Shown here in pieces: positions 22,801-33,785 of a stretch of 64,000 nt of DNA. Both the position numbers and the translations under genes were made by a program. Within the stretch, counting starts at the first letter, position 1. Every line of letters begins with the position of its first letter. The DNA is from Trichopria drosophilae (taxonomy: Eukaryota > Arthropoda > Insecta > Hymenoptera > Diapriidae), in the NCBI GenBank assembly GCA_030407085.1, contig CM059584.1, forward strand, positions 135,212,001-135,276,000, read 5' to 3'. The notes under the pieces were generated by a model that saw only the letters and a program-made list of their open reading frames with translations, was not told where the DNA came from and searched no databases.

Positions 22801-23290
22801 TATAACACACGTTTCCACGAATTCATGCTTTGTTACAAAAATTGGTTATTTCTGTTTTACAGTTCATGTTCTACATACGTCAGATTCGATTAAGTTTAAC
22901 CCAAAAAGTTGTCCCTAACAAATAATCTTAAAAAGTCGTTTTTTAAGATATATGTTTTTATGAAATTAGCACACTTTTCGTGAACTTCAATATTAGTATT
23001 TCGACGTAATTATGCAGTCTGAATACGAATATGACGATAAAAATTGGCGTCAGGGTAAACTGAAACCGCCATTTACAAAAGAACGCCAAAAATTATGTAT
23101 TTTTTTTTTTTAGTTTTTTTTTAGTTAATTTTCAAAAGTACATCGAAACACTCTCTACAAAAAAGGTTTAATGGATTTTCGTCGTAACAGGAACGATAAG
23201 CTCGTAATTAACCAGCGAATGTGTCGATAATGCATTTCTCTAAACTACTTGCATTAATTAGAACGAAAAAAAGGTTAAGGTTGTTTATTA
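22801..23290. other. AT-rich DNA, nothing supported
   Basis: Contains a long T run near 23098-23130. No repeat or frame stands out. Confidence 0.55.
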
Positions 23291-23834
23291 AGGAACTAAA
23301 AACTGACAGAGCACCAATAGCAGACCTGAACCAAACTATAACCAACATTTGATGCTCAATTGTTGCTCAAAAGTTACCCTATTCCTGCATTTGATGCCCT
23401 CATATGAAAAAAAAAGCAGCTTGTATAAAAGCTAGCACAAAAGCTAGCACAAAGCAAGTATACCGCTAATTGTTGTTTTTTTAATTGCTCCACATTTGCA
23501 GCGGTTTAAGCTCTGTTCTCTAGGTTATTCCAGGAACTTCATTTCTTATTTGTTGTTCCTGACCTTGACGGACCACAATATTTGTTAGGTATTATTTTAG
23601 CAATAAATGAGCAACAATTAGCTGTATGTACTTATTTTGTCGATATCGTGTTTATTTCAGTTGTTACAGCTATGTTTTGTTAGCTTTTATGAAAGCTACA
23701 AATCACAACCGCCTTTTTTTTTAAAGCATGAGCGCGACAAATACGCAAATAGAACAACTTTTAAACTCGCTTTTGAACAACAATTTAGCAACAATGTTCT
23801 AGTTTGATAAATCTTTTGCTGGCTTTTAGTTCCT
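23291..23834. mobile_element. Long-inverted-repeat element with AGGAACTAAAA ends
   Basis: The left end AGGAACTAAAA and right end TTTTAGTTCCT are inverted. The arms of about 150-230 bp match in order: CAAACTA/TAGTTTG, TTGTTGCTCAAAAG/CTTTTGAACAACAA, GAAAAAAAAAGC and AAAGCTAGC/GTTAGCTTT. The left arm also holds a 14-bp direct duplication (AAAAGCTAGCACAA). Interior and arms are non-coding. No clear target duplication was found. I infer a non-autonomous foldback-type transposon. Confidence 0.65.
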
Positions 23835-23885
23835 GGTTCTTTAAGTAAACTCAATTTTTTCCATTTTTTTTTGAGATTTTTTTTT

Positions 23886-24075
23886 GTTAAAGATGAGAGT
23901 TTTTACTTTTTAATTTTGAGTTTTTTTTTTGTTAAAGATGAGGGTTTTTACTTTTTAATTTTGCGTTTTTTCTTGAGGAGCCAGAAAACAAGTGTTAATT
24001 GTCGTGAAATTTAAACAAAAATTCAACAAAGACCTGTTTTTTGCTAATTTTGAGTTATATTTCATAAGTAATGAA
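23886..24075 (+). repeat. Dispersed repeat copy with a 45-bp internal tandem duplication
   Basis: GTTAAAGATGAGAGTTTTTA at 23886 recurs as GTTAAAGATGAGGGTTTTTA at 23931, a 45-bp tandem duplication. The second unit continues collinear with the copy at 20589-20735 (CTTGAGG, CCAGAAAACAAG, GTTATATTTCAT). Confidence 0.7.
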
Positions 24076-24177
24076 ATAAAATTATATTCTATTTCATATA
24101 ATATAATTAAAGTATATAAATTTTGTCAAAAAAGTCGCACTTGACGCACATCGTAGAAATATAGAACATTGTGCAAG

Positions 24178-24538
24178 TAGGAAGCAAAATAGCACATTCT
24201 ATTCCTAGGGAGCAAAATAGTATTTTCTTCACACCGGGAGGAAAGCAGCAACTTTCGTCCCGCAAGCGGAAGGAAAGATGCCGCTTATCCTCCCGGCCAT
24301 AAAGAAAAATCGTATACTTCCCTCGGGAAGTAAAAAAGAATGCTTCAGACTGCCTGTTTCTCACCCTCGGCTTCACCTCGGGTAAAAATTACACGCAGCC
24401 TGAGACATTCTTTATTTTACCTCCCTCGTTGAGTAATATACTATTTGGAAATAGAGTGAGAGAAACTTATTTTGCTCCCAGCTAAATGCATTTGCTCCCT
24501 AGAGAGAGAATGCGATGTTTTGCTCCCGCGAAATAGAG
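24178..24538. mobile_element. Foldback element of the GGGAGCAAAATAG family
   Basis: The left part, AGGAAGCAAAATAGCACATTC then CTAGGGAGCAAAATAG, is mirrored at the right end by CTCCCTAGAGAGAGAATGCG and TTTTGCTCCC. An inner pair is also mirrored: GGGAAGTAAAAAAGAATGC with CATTCTTTATTTTACCTCCC. The element is therefore nearly palindromic over 360 bp. GC-rich words (CCTCCCGGCC, CTCGGCTTCACCTCGGG) lie in the loop. A minus-strand 89-codon frame is produced by the repeat and its peptide words recur in the copy at 50.4-50.7 kb, so I reject it as a gene. Confidence 0.65.
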
Positions 24539-24583
24539 AGCATTTAATTTAATTAGTATATTTTCCGAGTTAGAATTTTTAAA

Positions 24584-24606
24584 AAATTTAGTTAGGTTAG
24601 GTTAGT
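24584..24606 (-). repeat. Short TTAGG-type run
   Basis: TTTAGTTAGGTTAGGTTAG is a small tract of the insect telomere-like word, oriented opposite to the runs at 20-22 kb. Confidence 0.55.
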
Positions 24607-27600
24607 TATAGTTCTTCTATTATTGATTATAACTTAGAAAGTTTTAAAGTTAGTAATGTTTTGTAGAAATACCTGTATTATGTTAAATTTGCGAAAAATT
24701 TGTATAAAATTAAACATCGGTCCATAATAAATTTGTCTTCTTTATATTATTGGTAACACTTCCTAATTAATGTATAAAAAACTTAAAATCATGAATAATC
24801 GAACCCAAATATTAGAAAATTCATTTTTTTAAATAAAAATACTGTAACTTTTTCAGGAAAACTAATTCAGTACTTTATTAGATATAAAAAACTGATTTCT
24901 CCTTGGACATATAACGAAAAATCATAAATCGAAAAATTGAACAATCATATGAAAACAAAAAGACGTATAAAATATTTTTTTTTAAGAATTCAAAAAAATT
25001 AAACCAGATTTAAATTTTTTATAACAAAATTTACATTGAATCGTCATTATATTCTTTTTTCCTGTATTTTTTTCGCATTAGTAATTGAAATCGCTTCTTC
25101 AAAATCTGTAGCAAACTTAAATAAGTATATTGCATATTCAATTTATATAAATTAATTTAGAAAGTGACAAAAAATATTACAAATTTGAAAAATTAACTAT
25201 TCAATTTATGTTTATACCTACACGTGAATTAGAAATTTCAAAAAGGTCAAACCCAATGGGTTCTGGGATTTTTAATTTCTGTAATATGACTTGAGATTCA
25301 CGATCAGTATCTGTGAAAACATTGGTAAATAAAAAAATCTTTTATCAGAACTGCACTTTGAACCTTTATATTTAAAAGAAGTGTCTGTGGCTAACATTTT
25401 TAATTCGCCATTTTGAATTTTGTAACGTACATTTTGTCATTTTGAAGCTTTAGTATTGCAGACATATTTTATATGAACGCAATAATTTTTTAAAAAAGAA
25501 TTTACAAAATTTCTTTCATAAAACAAATTAATTAAACCAATTTTTTTTCAATTTTGTCATAAAATTCTGTAACAGTAATTGTTAATACTTTTTTCGACTT
25601 TTTTCCTTTGAGCAACAAAATAATCATGTCCAAATGAGATTGATTTTAATTTAGGTATAAGGTGGTTCGAGTAACGCGTTATAATTTCCTAAATAAAAAA
25701 TAGTAAATTTCAAAATATCATATTTTTCTTTATTTCGAGTTGAAAAATCTCTAAATATGTGAATGGAACCGAAATAACGTTCCGAAAAATGCATTGTCGT
25801 ACCAAAAAATATTTTACAGTCTAAAATTAAATGGTCCTTTATTAATAGTGTAAATACTTAAAAAAATTGTTACGTATACAATAAAAATAAACATAAACGA
25901 AAATTATCATTATTATTGCATAATTTTCCTGAATGTAATTTAATTAAATGTTATTTCGCATTATTTAAATTAATGTAACTATTCTAATGTTAGATGACCC
26001 GACCAAAAAAAGTTTTCATTCATAAAAAAACCCACCGTACACTTTTAAAAAGAATAAACATTGGTTTTTCTCTCATAATGATGACTGTGTTTTTGTCACG
26101 TTTCATTCAAGTTAAACTAAAAATATCATTAAAATGAGGAAGGGTGCACCGCTAAACTAACAGAGTAGATTTTCATTCAAATATATGGAAATTAAAAATA
26201 ACTATATTCATCCATTCATTGTAATCTGAACTATTTATAACAAGAAATTACATTCCGCAATGTTCAATACAAGCAGAGAGTTTTCCGTAGTATATAGAAG
26301 AGAACGGAATTTACAAAAGATTGTATCAAGTTGCATTATATTTGCAATGGATGCTTTTATGTAAAATGCCTTTAATAATTATGGATTCTTTTGCAATAAT
26401 ACTTCAGAATAGTAGTATAGATCGAAAGACGTTATCGCAAAAATTAATCACATACAAATTAATATAGTTGATTTCATAAAATCAGTTTGAGTAATCGATC
26501 GGCTGCAACATTTCATAATTAATTCCATCTGATGATAAATACGTTATTCTTCAAGTTTTAATTAGTACTTGTTTGTAACGATTATTTGCTTCAACTAATA
26601 TATGAACTATTTAATTTGCCAATTGGATTTATTAATTGAGATTTACTAAATTTGAAATGCAATACTTAAATATGTTTTAAAGAGTAGACATTTGATTTAA
26701 AATATCTTTTCACACATCTGCATCAACACTTTACAAAATAAACCGTCAAACCAATGCGTTGCCCACGTTAACTTTTTGGACCAGTGTTCGTCTCTAGATG
26801 AGTAATGTCTCATTTCAACCTGTCTCTAGTCAGCGACAGGTTGTAGATTTACTTCGTTAAACGTTTTAAACGACGCTATGATATGTGGGATTTTAATGAA
26901 ATGAGATATTCTGAATATGTTTCTACTTTAAATTACTTGTTTACATGTTATTTCTTCTAAAAAAATATCGCAAAGGTTTGATCGAAGTCAGTATTTATGA
27001 CATTTTAATTATATGCAAAAATGGAGTATCATTTAAACATTACTGATAAACTCTTCAAGTAACAGAGTTCTATCTTTGAACATGTCAAAATTTAATTGAT
27101 ATTGCATCAAATGTCAAGAAAGTTTTATTAGCCATGATTGAACGGCATAGTGGCCTAAAAACTCTGCTGCAAATGTCATTAGCTCATTCAAATGAAATAC
27201 TATTCGTTTATTGTTGAATATTGTTATTAATTTGGATAATTATATAAGTTTGCCTAAGATATTTTAATAATTACAAATGTTGCTGTTTTATGATTAAAAA
27301 ACACATTTAGTCGAATGTCAACGTTAATAATTAACAAATGTTTCATATTCAGTCAAATTCAAGGTTGTTATAGTTTAACGCTTTAAGACAAAAGATTAGT
27401 TCTTCTAACTCAAAGTAGCCGATGGAATAAGGCGGATAAAAAATTGTTTAAAAATTTAAATCTATATATTCAAATTCGTGTTTAGTACCCCAAAACCCTC
27501 TAGTAGTTATTTTTATAAAGATTTGCAAAATTTATCATTTTCTGATCTACGGTGCTGAAATTTTTGAAAAATTATTCAGTTACAGTTTTTTTAAATGCTT

Positions 27601-28512
27601 TTTTAACTGCTACCGGTTCGTAAACACCTTCTAAATGATCAAACACGTCTTTCCGATTGTGTTACTTCAAAAATATATATTGACATCAAGAATTCCATAT
27701 TGGCTATAAAAAACAACGTTATGAAGATCTATTAAAAGAAGAAATTTCATAACTTATTAATATCCGTCTTTTAATTATTTTAATTATGACGTCAGATAAA
27801 AACACCACCCCACAGAGACTATTTATAATATTATTTTTTTAGTAAAATAAACCTTTATATTTACCCTATTTTGATCATGACATCCTACACTGAATTATTT
27901 ATGTATCTCTGAGCAAAACATATCCCATGACACATTTTTAGGACATCATATATAATTATTCATTTTCACACATTAATTTTGAGCTGTAATTAAATTTGTA
28001 ATATATGCAAATTAAAGCATCATAATGCATCATAGAAACAACGTTAAAAGAAAATAATCGAAAAAAATCGATCAAGGCGGATTCGAACACGGAACAAATC
28101 AAAATGACTACAGTTATAAACGCCTTTTTTCGTCTATAGATGATTGTGTGTTAGTTGTTTAGTCTTATAATTTATAACAAAAGTGTCATAATGAGAAATA
28201 TTACTGTATTGTGCAAAAAATATAAATATTATTAAAAAACGAATACTCCCGAAAACATGAAAAAAATTAGAAGATCATTAATCGTCGCATCTAATCTTTC
28301 CGTTGTAATGGTCCTGATATTTATGAAAACTCGACCTTTCCATCGTTACCATCATAAAAAAATTTGTGATTATTTCTTGCGAAATTTGCATTATTTTTGA
28401 TCAAGTAGACAAGATATCAGACAAAATTAACTCGTCTAAAGTTGATTTATTCGTCTAAAATGTCAAATGTTTATTTATTATTTAATAATTGCCAGTATAT
28501 AATAGTTCATTG
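24607..28512. other. 3.9 kb of AT-rich DNA with almost no signal
   Basis: No frame of note, no long inverted repeat and no satellite were found. One relic of the CGCCATTTTGAATTTTG family lies near 25410-25430. A small stem (AACCTGTC ... GACAGGTT, 26817-26842) is present. A tRNA-like B-box word at about 28073-28090 was examined and rejected. Confidence 0.55.
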
Positions 28513-28671
28513 TGTAACTAGGGAGCAAAATATGTGATTTCGACGACAGCGAGTTTGACGCCCGAGTACAGTGAGATTTTTCTCACGGAAATATTTATTT
28601 TGCTCGCCAGGGAGATAAAGTACTATAGGGAGCAAAATAGAATTTTGCGCTCCGAGTGTGAGAAATACATT
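28513..28671. repeat. GGGAGCAAAATAG family, truncated copy
   Basis: TGTGTAACTAGGGAGCAAAA, then TATGTGATTT, GAGTTTGACGCCCGAG matches the reverse complement of 50430-50530 word for word. TTTATTTTGCTCGCCAGGGAG and TATAGGGAGCAAAATAG follow. It is shorter than the copies at 24.2 and 50.0-50.7 kb. Confidence 0.65.
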
Positions 28672-29904
28672 TAAAAAAAACTTTTGTTCGAATTTTCCTT
28701 GGACTCCAAAGATTCGAACTTCAGAAACAGAAATTTGGGAGAATTAGCATAACTCGATAATTATGCCAATTCTCTTCAATTTCAAGAGGTATAATGAGGG
28801 TTTTTTTCAAAATTTAGTTACGGACGAGTTAATCGACGGACCGCAAAATGGAAAATTGTAGGGAAGAGCGGGTATTGATTTTGTTACGTCGGCGTTGAGA
28901 GATGAGAAAAGAGAAGGTTAGGGGCATACGTTCTTGTTTATATGAGCCTTTCTCCTTTTTCTCTTTTATAATTCCATGTCAATTTTTCCATTTTCCAGCG
29001 TACTAATTTTCTTTTCCTAAATTTCCTTCCACTTTGTCCACGGTCCCTACTGACTCGTCTTTTTTGCACTCGTTTTCTCTCTTTTCCACTCGGTGTAACA
29101 CTAGTACGTGTACTTGTCTTGTGTACCCTATTTCCTCGTAGAGCTATAAATTATCCCGGATTCATCTAACTGGCCGGCGGTCTTCAAACCCAGCTTCTCA
29201 TTTCGTATGTGCTGAGCCACAGCCAGAAAATTGTCATTAATCTTTATTATGGTACCGCCGCATTACACAATTTACGCTAACGTAAAACTATTAAGCTGCT
29301 ATCCTGCTTTCGTACTCTACTGTACATATTACTTGACCTAAAGTTTTCGAAAATACAAATTAAATATTCAGAGAAATTTGTGGGTTAAAATGAAAATAGA
29401 ATATTATCATTTCATATTTTTATTATTGAATTAGCCTATAGACATTGAACTTTACAATAATAAATATCATTTTGGCCAATTTTGTTCGCGTTTTATTAAT
29501 TTCAATAAATCATGATTCTCGTTTTAGACACGTAATGGCTAACCCTTTACGATTTTTATCTTAGTTACGAGAACATGTCAACCTGATTTACGAGTTTTTA
29601 ATCGGCATTAATATATGTAGGCTCCCGTACTTTTCATTGATTTTAATTAAGATTAAAATATCATTAGGAAATTAAAGGAAATTGTGAATTATATACAATT
29701 TTTTAAATCTTAAACTAATTTTTACAAATATTATGTCTTCTACGATCTTATTTTGGTCCTTGAGCTTACTTGAAAGTGATGGGAACAAAACAAATACGAT
29801 TAAAGATAATGTCAAACGCATAAAATGTATATTTCGATTTAAAATATCTATTTTAAACTTTAGATATAATAACGGTTTTTGTGTTCGATTATAAAAATAA
29901 ACTA
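28672..29904. other. Mixed-composition DNA, possible conserved non-coding pocket
   Basis: 28850-29130 is rich in TTTTCTC and TTTCC words. 29150-29300 is GC-raised (TGGCCGGCGGTC) and contains ATTAATCTTTATTATGG, a homeodomain-like word. No frame is convincing. Flanks to 29904 are AT-rich. Confidence 0.4.
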
Positions 29905-30123
29905 CAGTAGAGTCCCGGTATATTTACCCACTCATTTCCTCGCCTTCCCCTACTGTCTCGTTATATTTACCAAAAGAAGGGGAGCGTCGCTTCTCCCACT
30001 CTGCTCAGTCACATCATGTTGGGGGAAAAAGAGAGCGGCGACTGGTAAATATAACGTGACGGATCCGGGTAAATATGCTGGGACCTAAGTATAGCGAGAC
30101 GCAATTATACCGGGACTCTACTG
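29905..30123. mobile_element. Pogo-like MITE, best-preserved copy
   Basis: Left CAGTAGAGTCCCGGTATA and right TATACCGGGACTCTACTG (written with one interior difference) are inverted. TA stands immediately outside each end (29903-29904 and 30124-30125). The interior has GTTATATTTACCAAAAGAAG and a second internal TIR-like set (GGTAAATATAACG). It is non-coding, 219 bp. The ends and the TA duplication place it with pogo/Tigger-type Tc1-mariner elements. It serves as reference for three other copies in the window. Confidence 0.85.
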
Positions 30124-30207
30124 TAATCAGTAATTAATATGTTCAATAACATTATCTAGGTTTGAATAGACGAAAAATTCGTCCGCCCTAAATGTCTTGC
30201 AGTCAAA

Positions 30208-30275
30208 AAGCACTCTCTCATTAGAGTGGGCCAATGTTCACTCCAAAAAATAGTGAATTTTTACTCCAAGAAATG
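30208..30275. repeat. Short dispersed repeat, copy 2
   Basis: CACTCTCTCATTAGAGTGGG followed by CCAATGTTCACTCCAA, then a second TTTTTACTCCAAG. It is partner of 2305-2375. The alternating TTCACTCC/TTTACTCC words suggest internal tandem structure. Confidence 0.5.
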
Positions 30276-32050
30276 TAAAGTACTTTTTCTATGTGTAAAA
30301 GTAGTAAAACCAGTAACTAATTAAATTAGTAACGTTTTTTATCAATAAATAGCAAAAGACTAATTCGTTAGGCAAATTCTATTAACCTCAATTTAACAAT
30401 TGTTTAACAACTCATTAGTGAAATCAATGATCATGAATTATTTCTAATTTGAGTTAGTGCATTTTAAAATCAATTTCCGATTTGTGTGCATCGAGTGAGC
30501 AGAATAAACAGTACCCATGAGCGCGACGTTCTATACACGAATTTACAGTAATAAAATAAACAAATAAATAGGGATAAAGTAGAGCCATATGGTAGCAAAA
30601 AAAAATAAATAAACAGTTGTTTTGGTTTGCAGTACATCTATTGAGTGACACTAAACCGTTTAAACCGCTCGTGATGCGAACTTGATTCAAACAAACCAGT
30701 TTACGTGAGAAAAGAGTTTGCGTGTCATCGTATTCCCCGTTATGTATGCAAGACGTAATTTTCACTTAAAAATTAATTCACTAAAATTCCATAAATGAAT
30801 ATAAAGATGGATAAAATGTGTTATTATGAAAATATAATATGTTTATCGAAATCCAAAATATAATCATGAAAAATGAAAGGGAAGACTTTTTAAAGTAAAA
30901 ATTTCATTTTATTTAAATTAACATAATAAAGAAAATGTCAATATTTGGAAATGAATGCTATATCAAAAAATATATCTATACAGGAAGAAGTAATCAGGAA
31001 GTGTCAAGAATCCATTAAAGTTTTCAGAAACGACCGACGTTTTCATCATCGAATGGCCTGAAAGTGTCATAAGTTTCTCCTGCGGATTGAAAAAACATCA
31101 AACGTTGAGATTTCCTACTTTAAAATAATTATTCCACATGAAACAAAAAGATGTACAATTTTCAGCAGATTAATCATAGAAGAAGATAAATGTATGTTAT
31201 ACTTTTTGTATATAATTTCAGGTATTTAAGTAGGACGCTGTTGAAATTGAACGAATTCAATTACAAAAACTTTTCAATGGTTTATTTTGCCCTACAATCA
31301 AAATTTGAATGTATAATTAAATTCTTAAAAGAATTTTGGAATTTCTCAGTGTGACGATCCATAGAAAAACAATGACATAATTTGTTCATTAGGGACTTCA
31401 AAATCAGAGGAAAAATAATTATACAAACTCATCCACTAGTTGTGTAGTTTTATTTTGTGTTATTGTTATTCGAAGCACTATCCGCGCGTAGTGCATCTAC
31501 ACGATTTTCTGCAACCATTTTTACACAAAAAAGTGGGGATGGACTAATCCGTAAGGTTCCGCTATTATCCCCCCTTCCTTTCCAATGTTCAGGCTTACGG
31601 CTCTTGGATATCTGTTTCTAGAGTGGGGAGAGCGAAAGTAGGAGGGGCAAGCAGTACGAGGAGTAGGGGGCACCTAGACTATACTAGCGCTACTCAGCAG
31701 ATTAATTCTTTGGACTCGAGATGGTAATATGAAAAGTCAGTTATTCTAAACATCCCGTTTGACCTAAAACGATTTCTTTTGCACATAGTACCGATACTTT
31801 TTAAAATTTTTTAAAAAGATTAACACGCTAAAAAGATGTCGACATGCAATTTATGACAAATAGTAGAACGTACTATTGTATACAAAATTACCTTAACCTC
31901 AGTAACTTTGAAGTTTAGTTGTCATAAGAGTAATTACTATTGGATTTTGTGGTTTCTGTGTAAACAATCAAAATGCTAAAAGTACATGAAACATTTTAGG
32001 CCAGAAACCACAGGGCGAAAATCTGGTTTTCCCATTTAGAAAGAGAGTAA
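30276..32050. other. AT-rich DNA with a GC pocket at about 31480-31700
   Basis: A 103-codon minus frame (30454-30765) lacks support. 31480-31700 is GC-raised and partly purine-rich (GGGGAGAGCGAAAGTAGGAG), without a recognised motif. The remainder is AT-rich. Confidence 0.45.
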
Positions 32051-32077
32051 TACTAAATCGGGGTTGAAAAGTAACAT

Positions 32078-32440
32078 ATGGGATCACGTGGTGAGGTTGG
32101 GGTTGTAAAAGGCACCAGCGAACGTCCAGATCGCAGGCGTAGTCTATCGATTTTGGTTCTACCGACAAGTCGATGGGGAGATGACGGTAGTAAGGAACGC
32201 CGTATAGGAAAACCACGACGACGACTCGGCAATTTTAGACGGATTACCAGCCCATACCCGAGCATCACAACCTATATGCAAACACCGGTTTCAAGTCCCC
32301 AAGAGCGTCTTCATCGGCCTATATCTGTATTTCGCGATCGCCATTTTAAGTCTATGTATAGGCGCAGCAAGAGCTATTTGGAGCATGCGTTTAATCGTTA
32401 TCGACAGGCCGTTACCCTCCGACTTTTACGTAATATTTGA
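32078..32440 (+). CDS. Unrecognised 120-residue basic open frame
   Basis: ATG-led frame ending in TGA, with an in-frame TAA two codons upstream and G at +4. It lies in a GC-raised island. The chain is strongly basic, with arginine clusters such as PDRRRS and GKPRRRLGNFRR, and a C-terminal half rich in Arg, His and Tyr (SMYRRSKSYLEHAFNRYR). No signal peptide, membrane segment or known domain is seen. Minus-strand frames also stay open across part of it, which weakens the case. It could be a small nuclear protein, an exon, or chance. No product is proposed. Confidence 0.3.
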   Translation: MGSRGEVGVVKGTSERPDRRRSLSILVLPTSRWGDDGSKERRIGKPRRRLGNFRRITSPYPSITTYMQTPVSSPQERLHRPISVFRDRHFKSMYRRSKSYLEHAFNRYRQAVTLRLLRNI

Positions 32441-32784
32441 TTTGAAATGGTTATTACTGTTATTACGACGAGTGGATCGAGATACGTGTCTTCCGACCCT
32501 GATTGTTTTCAATTTGTTTGTATACAATCACCAGGAATGTGACGTCCTCCGTCGATAACAATCATAATGCTTCTCTCTGCGTGCTTTGTGTACCCTTCCA
32601 ACGGTACGGATTATTCTGTTTATTTAGCGAATAGTTTATTTGCACTTTTCAAAATGTAAATATGAGCTTTATGGAGTCTTGGAATGCGATATTCACATTA
32701 TTCTCAGTGAAGGTTGTTATAATAGTCTAGGGGCCACCAATGCTGGTGGTGGACAAAATTTGTCAGCGGATATACCCATGTTAT
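32441..32784. other. Spacer before the satellite array
   Basis: Intermediate-GC DNA fading to AT-rich. Short overlapping frames are not supported. Confidence 0.5.
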
Positions 32785-33785
32785 ATGTATTCCCGTCTTC
32801 TGAATCCGAATTTCGAGGGTAGAATGTCCGAAAATGCTGGGAACATCGTTTTAAATAACAATTTAACGAAAAAAATACGATTTTGTTCGAAAAAATCTTT
32901 CTCAAGGTCAACGTATGACATGTTCACAGTTTTAGCTACGCTTATTTTACGTAGTATACTTCGACCTCCTTAATCCAAGTTTGAAGGTTAGAATGCCCTA
33001 AAGTATTAAGAACAATTTAAGGATAAAAAATACAATTTTTTTCGGAAACGTCTTTCTAAAGGTCAACGTATTATATGTCCACAACTGTAGCTACGTTTAT
33101 TTTACGTATTTCGACCTTCTGAATCAGAATTTCCAGGTTAGAATATCATAAAGAGCTAAGAACAACGTTTAAATTAGTAATTTATTGAAAAAAGGCAATT
33201 TTGTTGGAAAAATCTTTCTCAAGGTCAACGAAAAATATGTCCACGGTTTTAGCCACTTTTATTGCACGTATTTCGATTCTCTGAATCAGAATTTCGAGGT
33301 TAGAATATCATAAGGAGCTGAGAACAACGTTTAAATTAGTAATTAATTATAAAAATACCCTTTTTTCGGAAAAATCCTTCTCAAGGTCAATGTACAATAT
33401 GTCCATGGATTTATCCAAGCTTATTACATGTAATTCGACGCTCTTAATCCAAATTTCGTCGTTGGCATATCCAAAAGTTCTGAGAACAATGTTTAAATTA
33501 ACAATTTAATGATAAAAAATAGAATTTTTTCGAAAAAGTCGTTCTCAAGGTCAACTTCCAACATGTCCACGGTTTTAGTTACTCTTTTTGCCGGTATTCG
33601 ATCTTCTGAATCAGAATTTTGAGGTTAGGATGATAATAAAGTGATAAGATCATAAAGTGCTCGGAACAACGTTCAAACTAGCATTTTATTGAACAAAAAA
33701 TACAATTTTTTCTGAAATGTCCTTCTGAAGGTCAACGTATAATATGTCCACGTAATTCGACCTTCTAAATCCAAATTCGAATTAA
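32785..33785 (+). repeat. Tandem array, about 162-bp unit, about six copies
   Basis: The landmark AAGGTCAA recurs at 32904, 33059, 33221, 33383, 33547 and 33728, spaced 155, 162, 162, 164 and 181 bp. Each unit carries TTCGACCTTCTGAATC, GGTTAGAAT, AGAACAACGTTTAAATTA and CTCAAGGTCAACG variants. The last spacing is longer because of an inserted GATAATAAAGT-type duplication. Adjacent units are diverged, so this is an ageing satellite rather than a freshly expanded one. It is non-coding. Confidence 0.9.

Noticed and set aside
28060..28140. tRNA-like B-box (GTTCGAATCCGCC on the minus strand)
   Set aside because: The bases flanking the TTCGAAT loop (CCGTG and CCGCC) do not pair as a T-stem, and no anticodon arm could be built.
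32785..33785. CRISPR-like array
   Set aside because: Units are about 162 bp, diverged along their whole length and show no repeat/spacer alternation. The context is eukaryotic.
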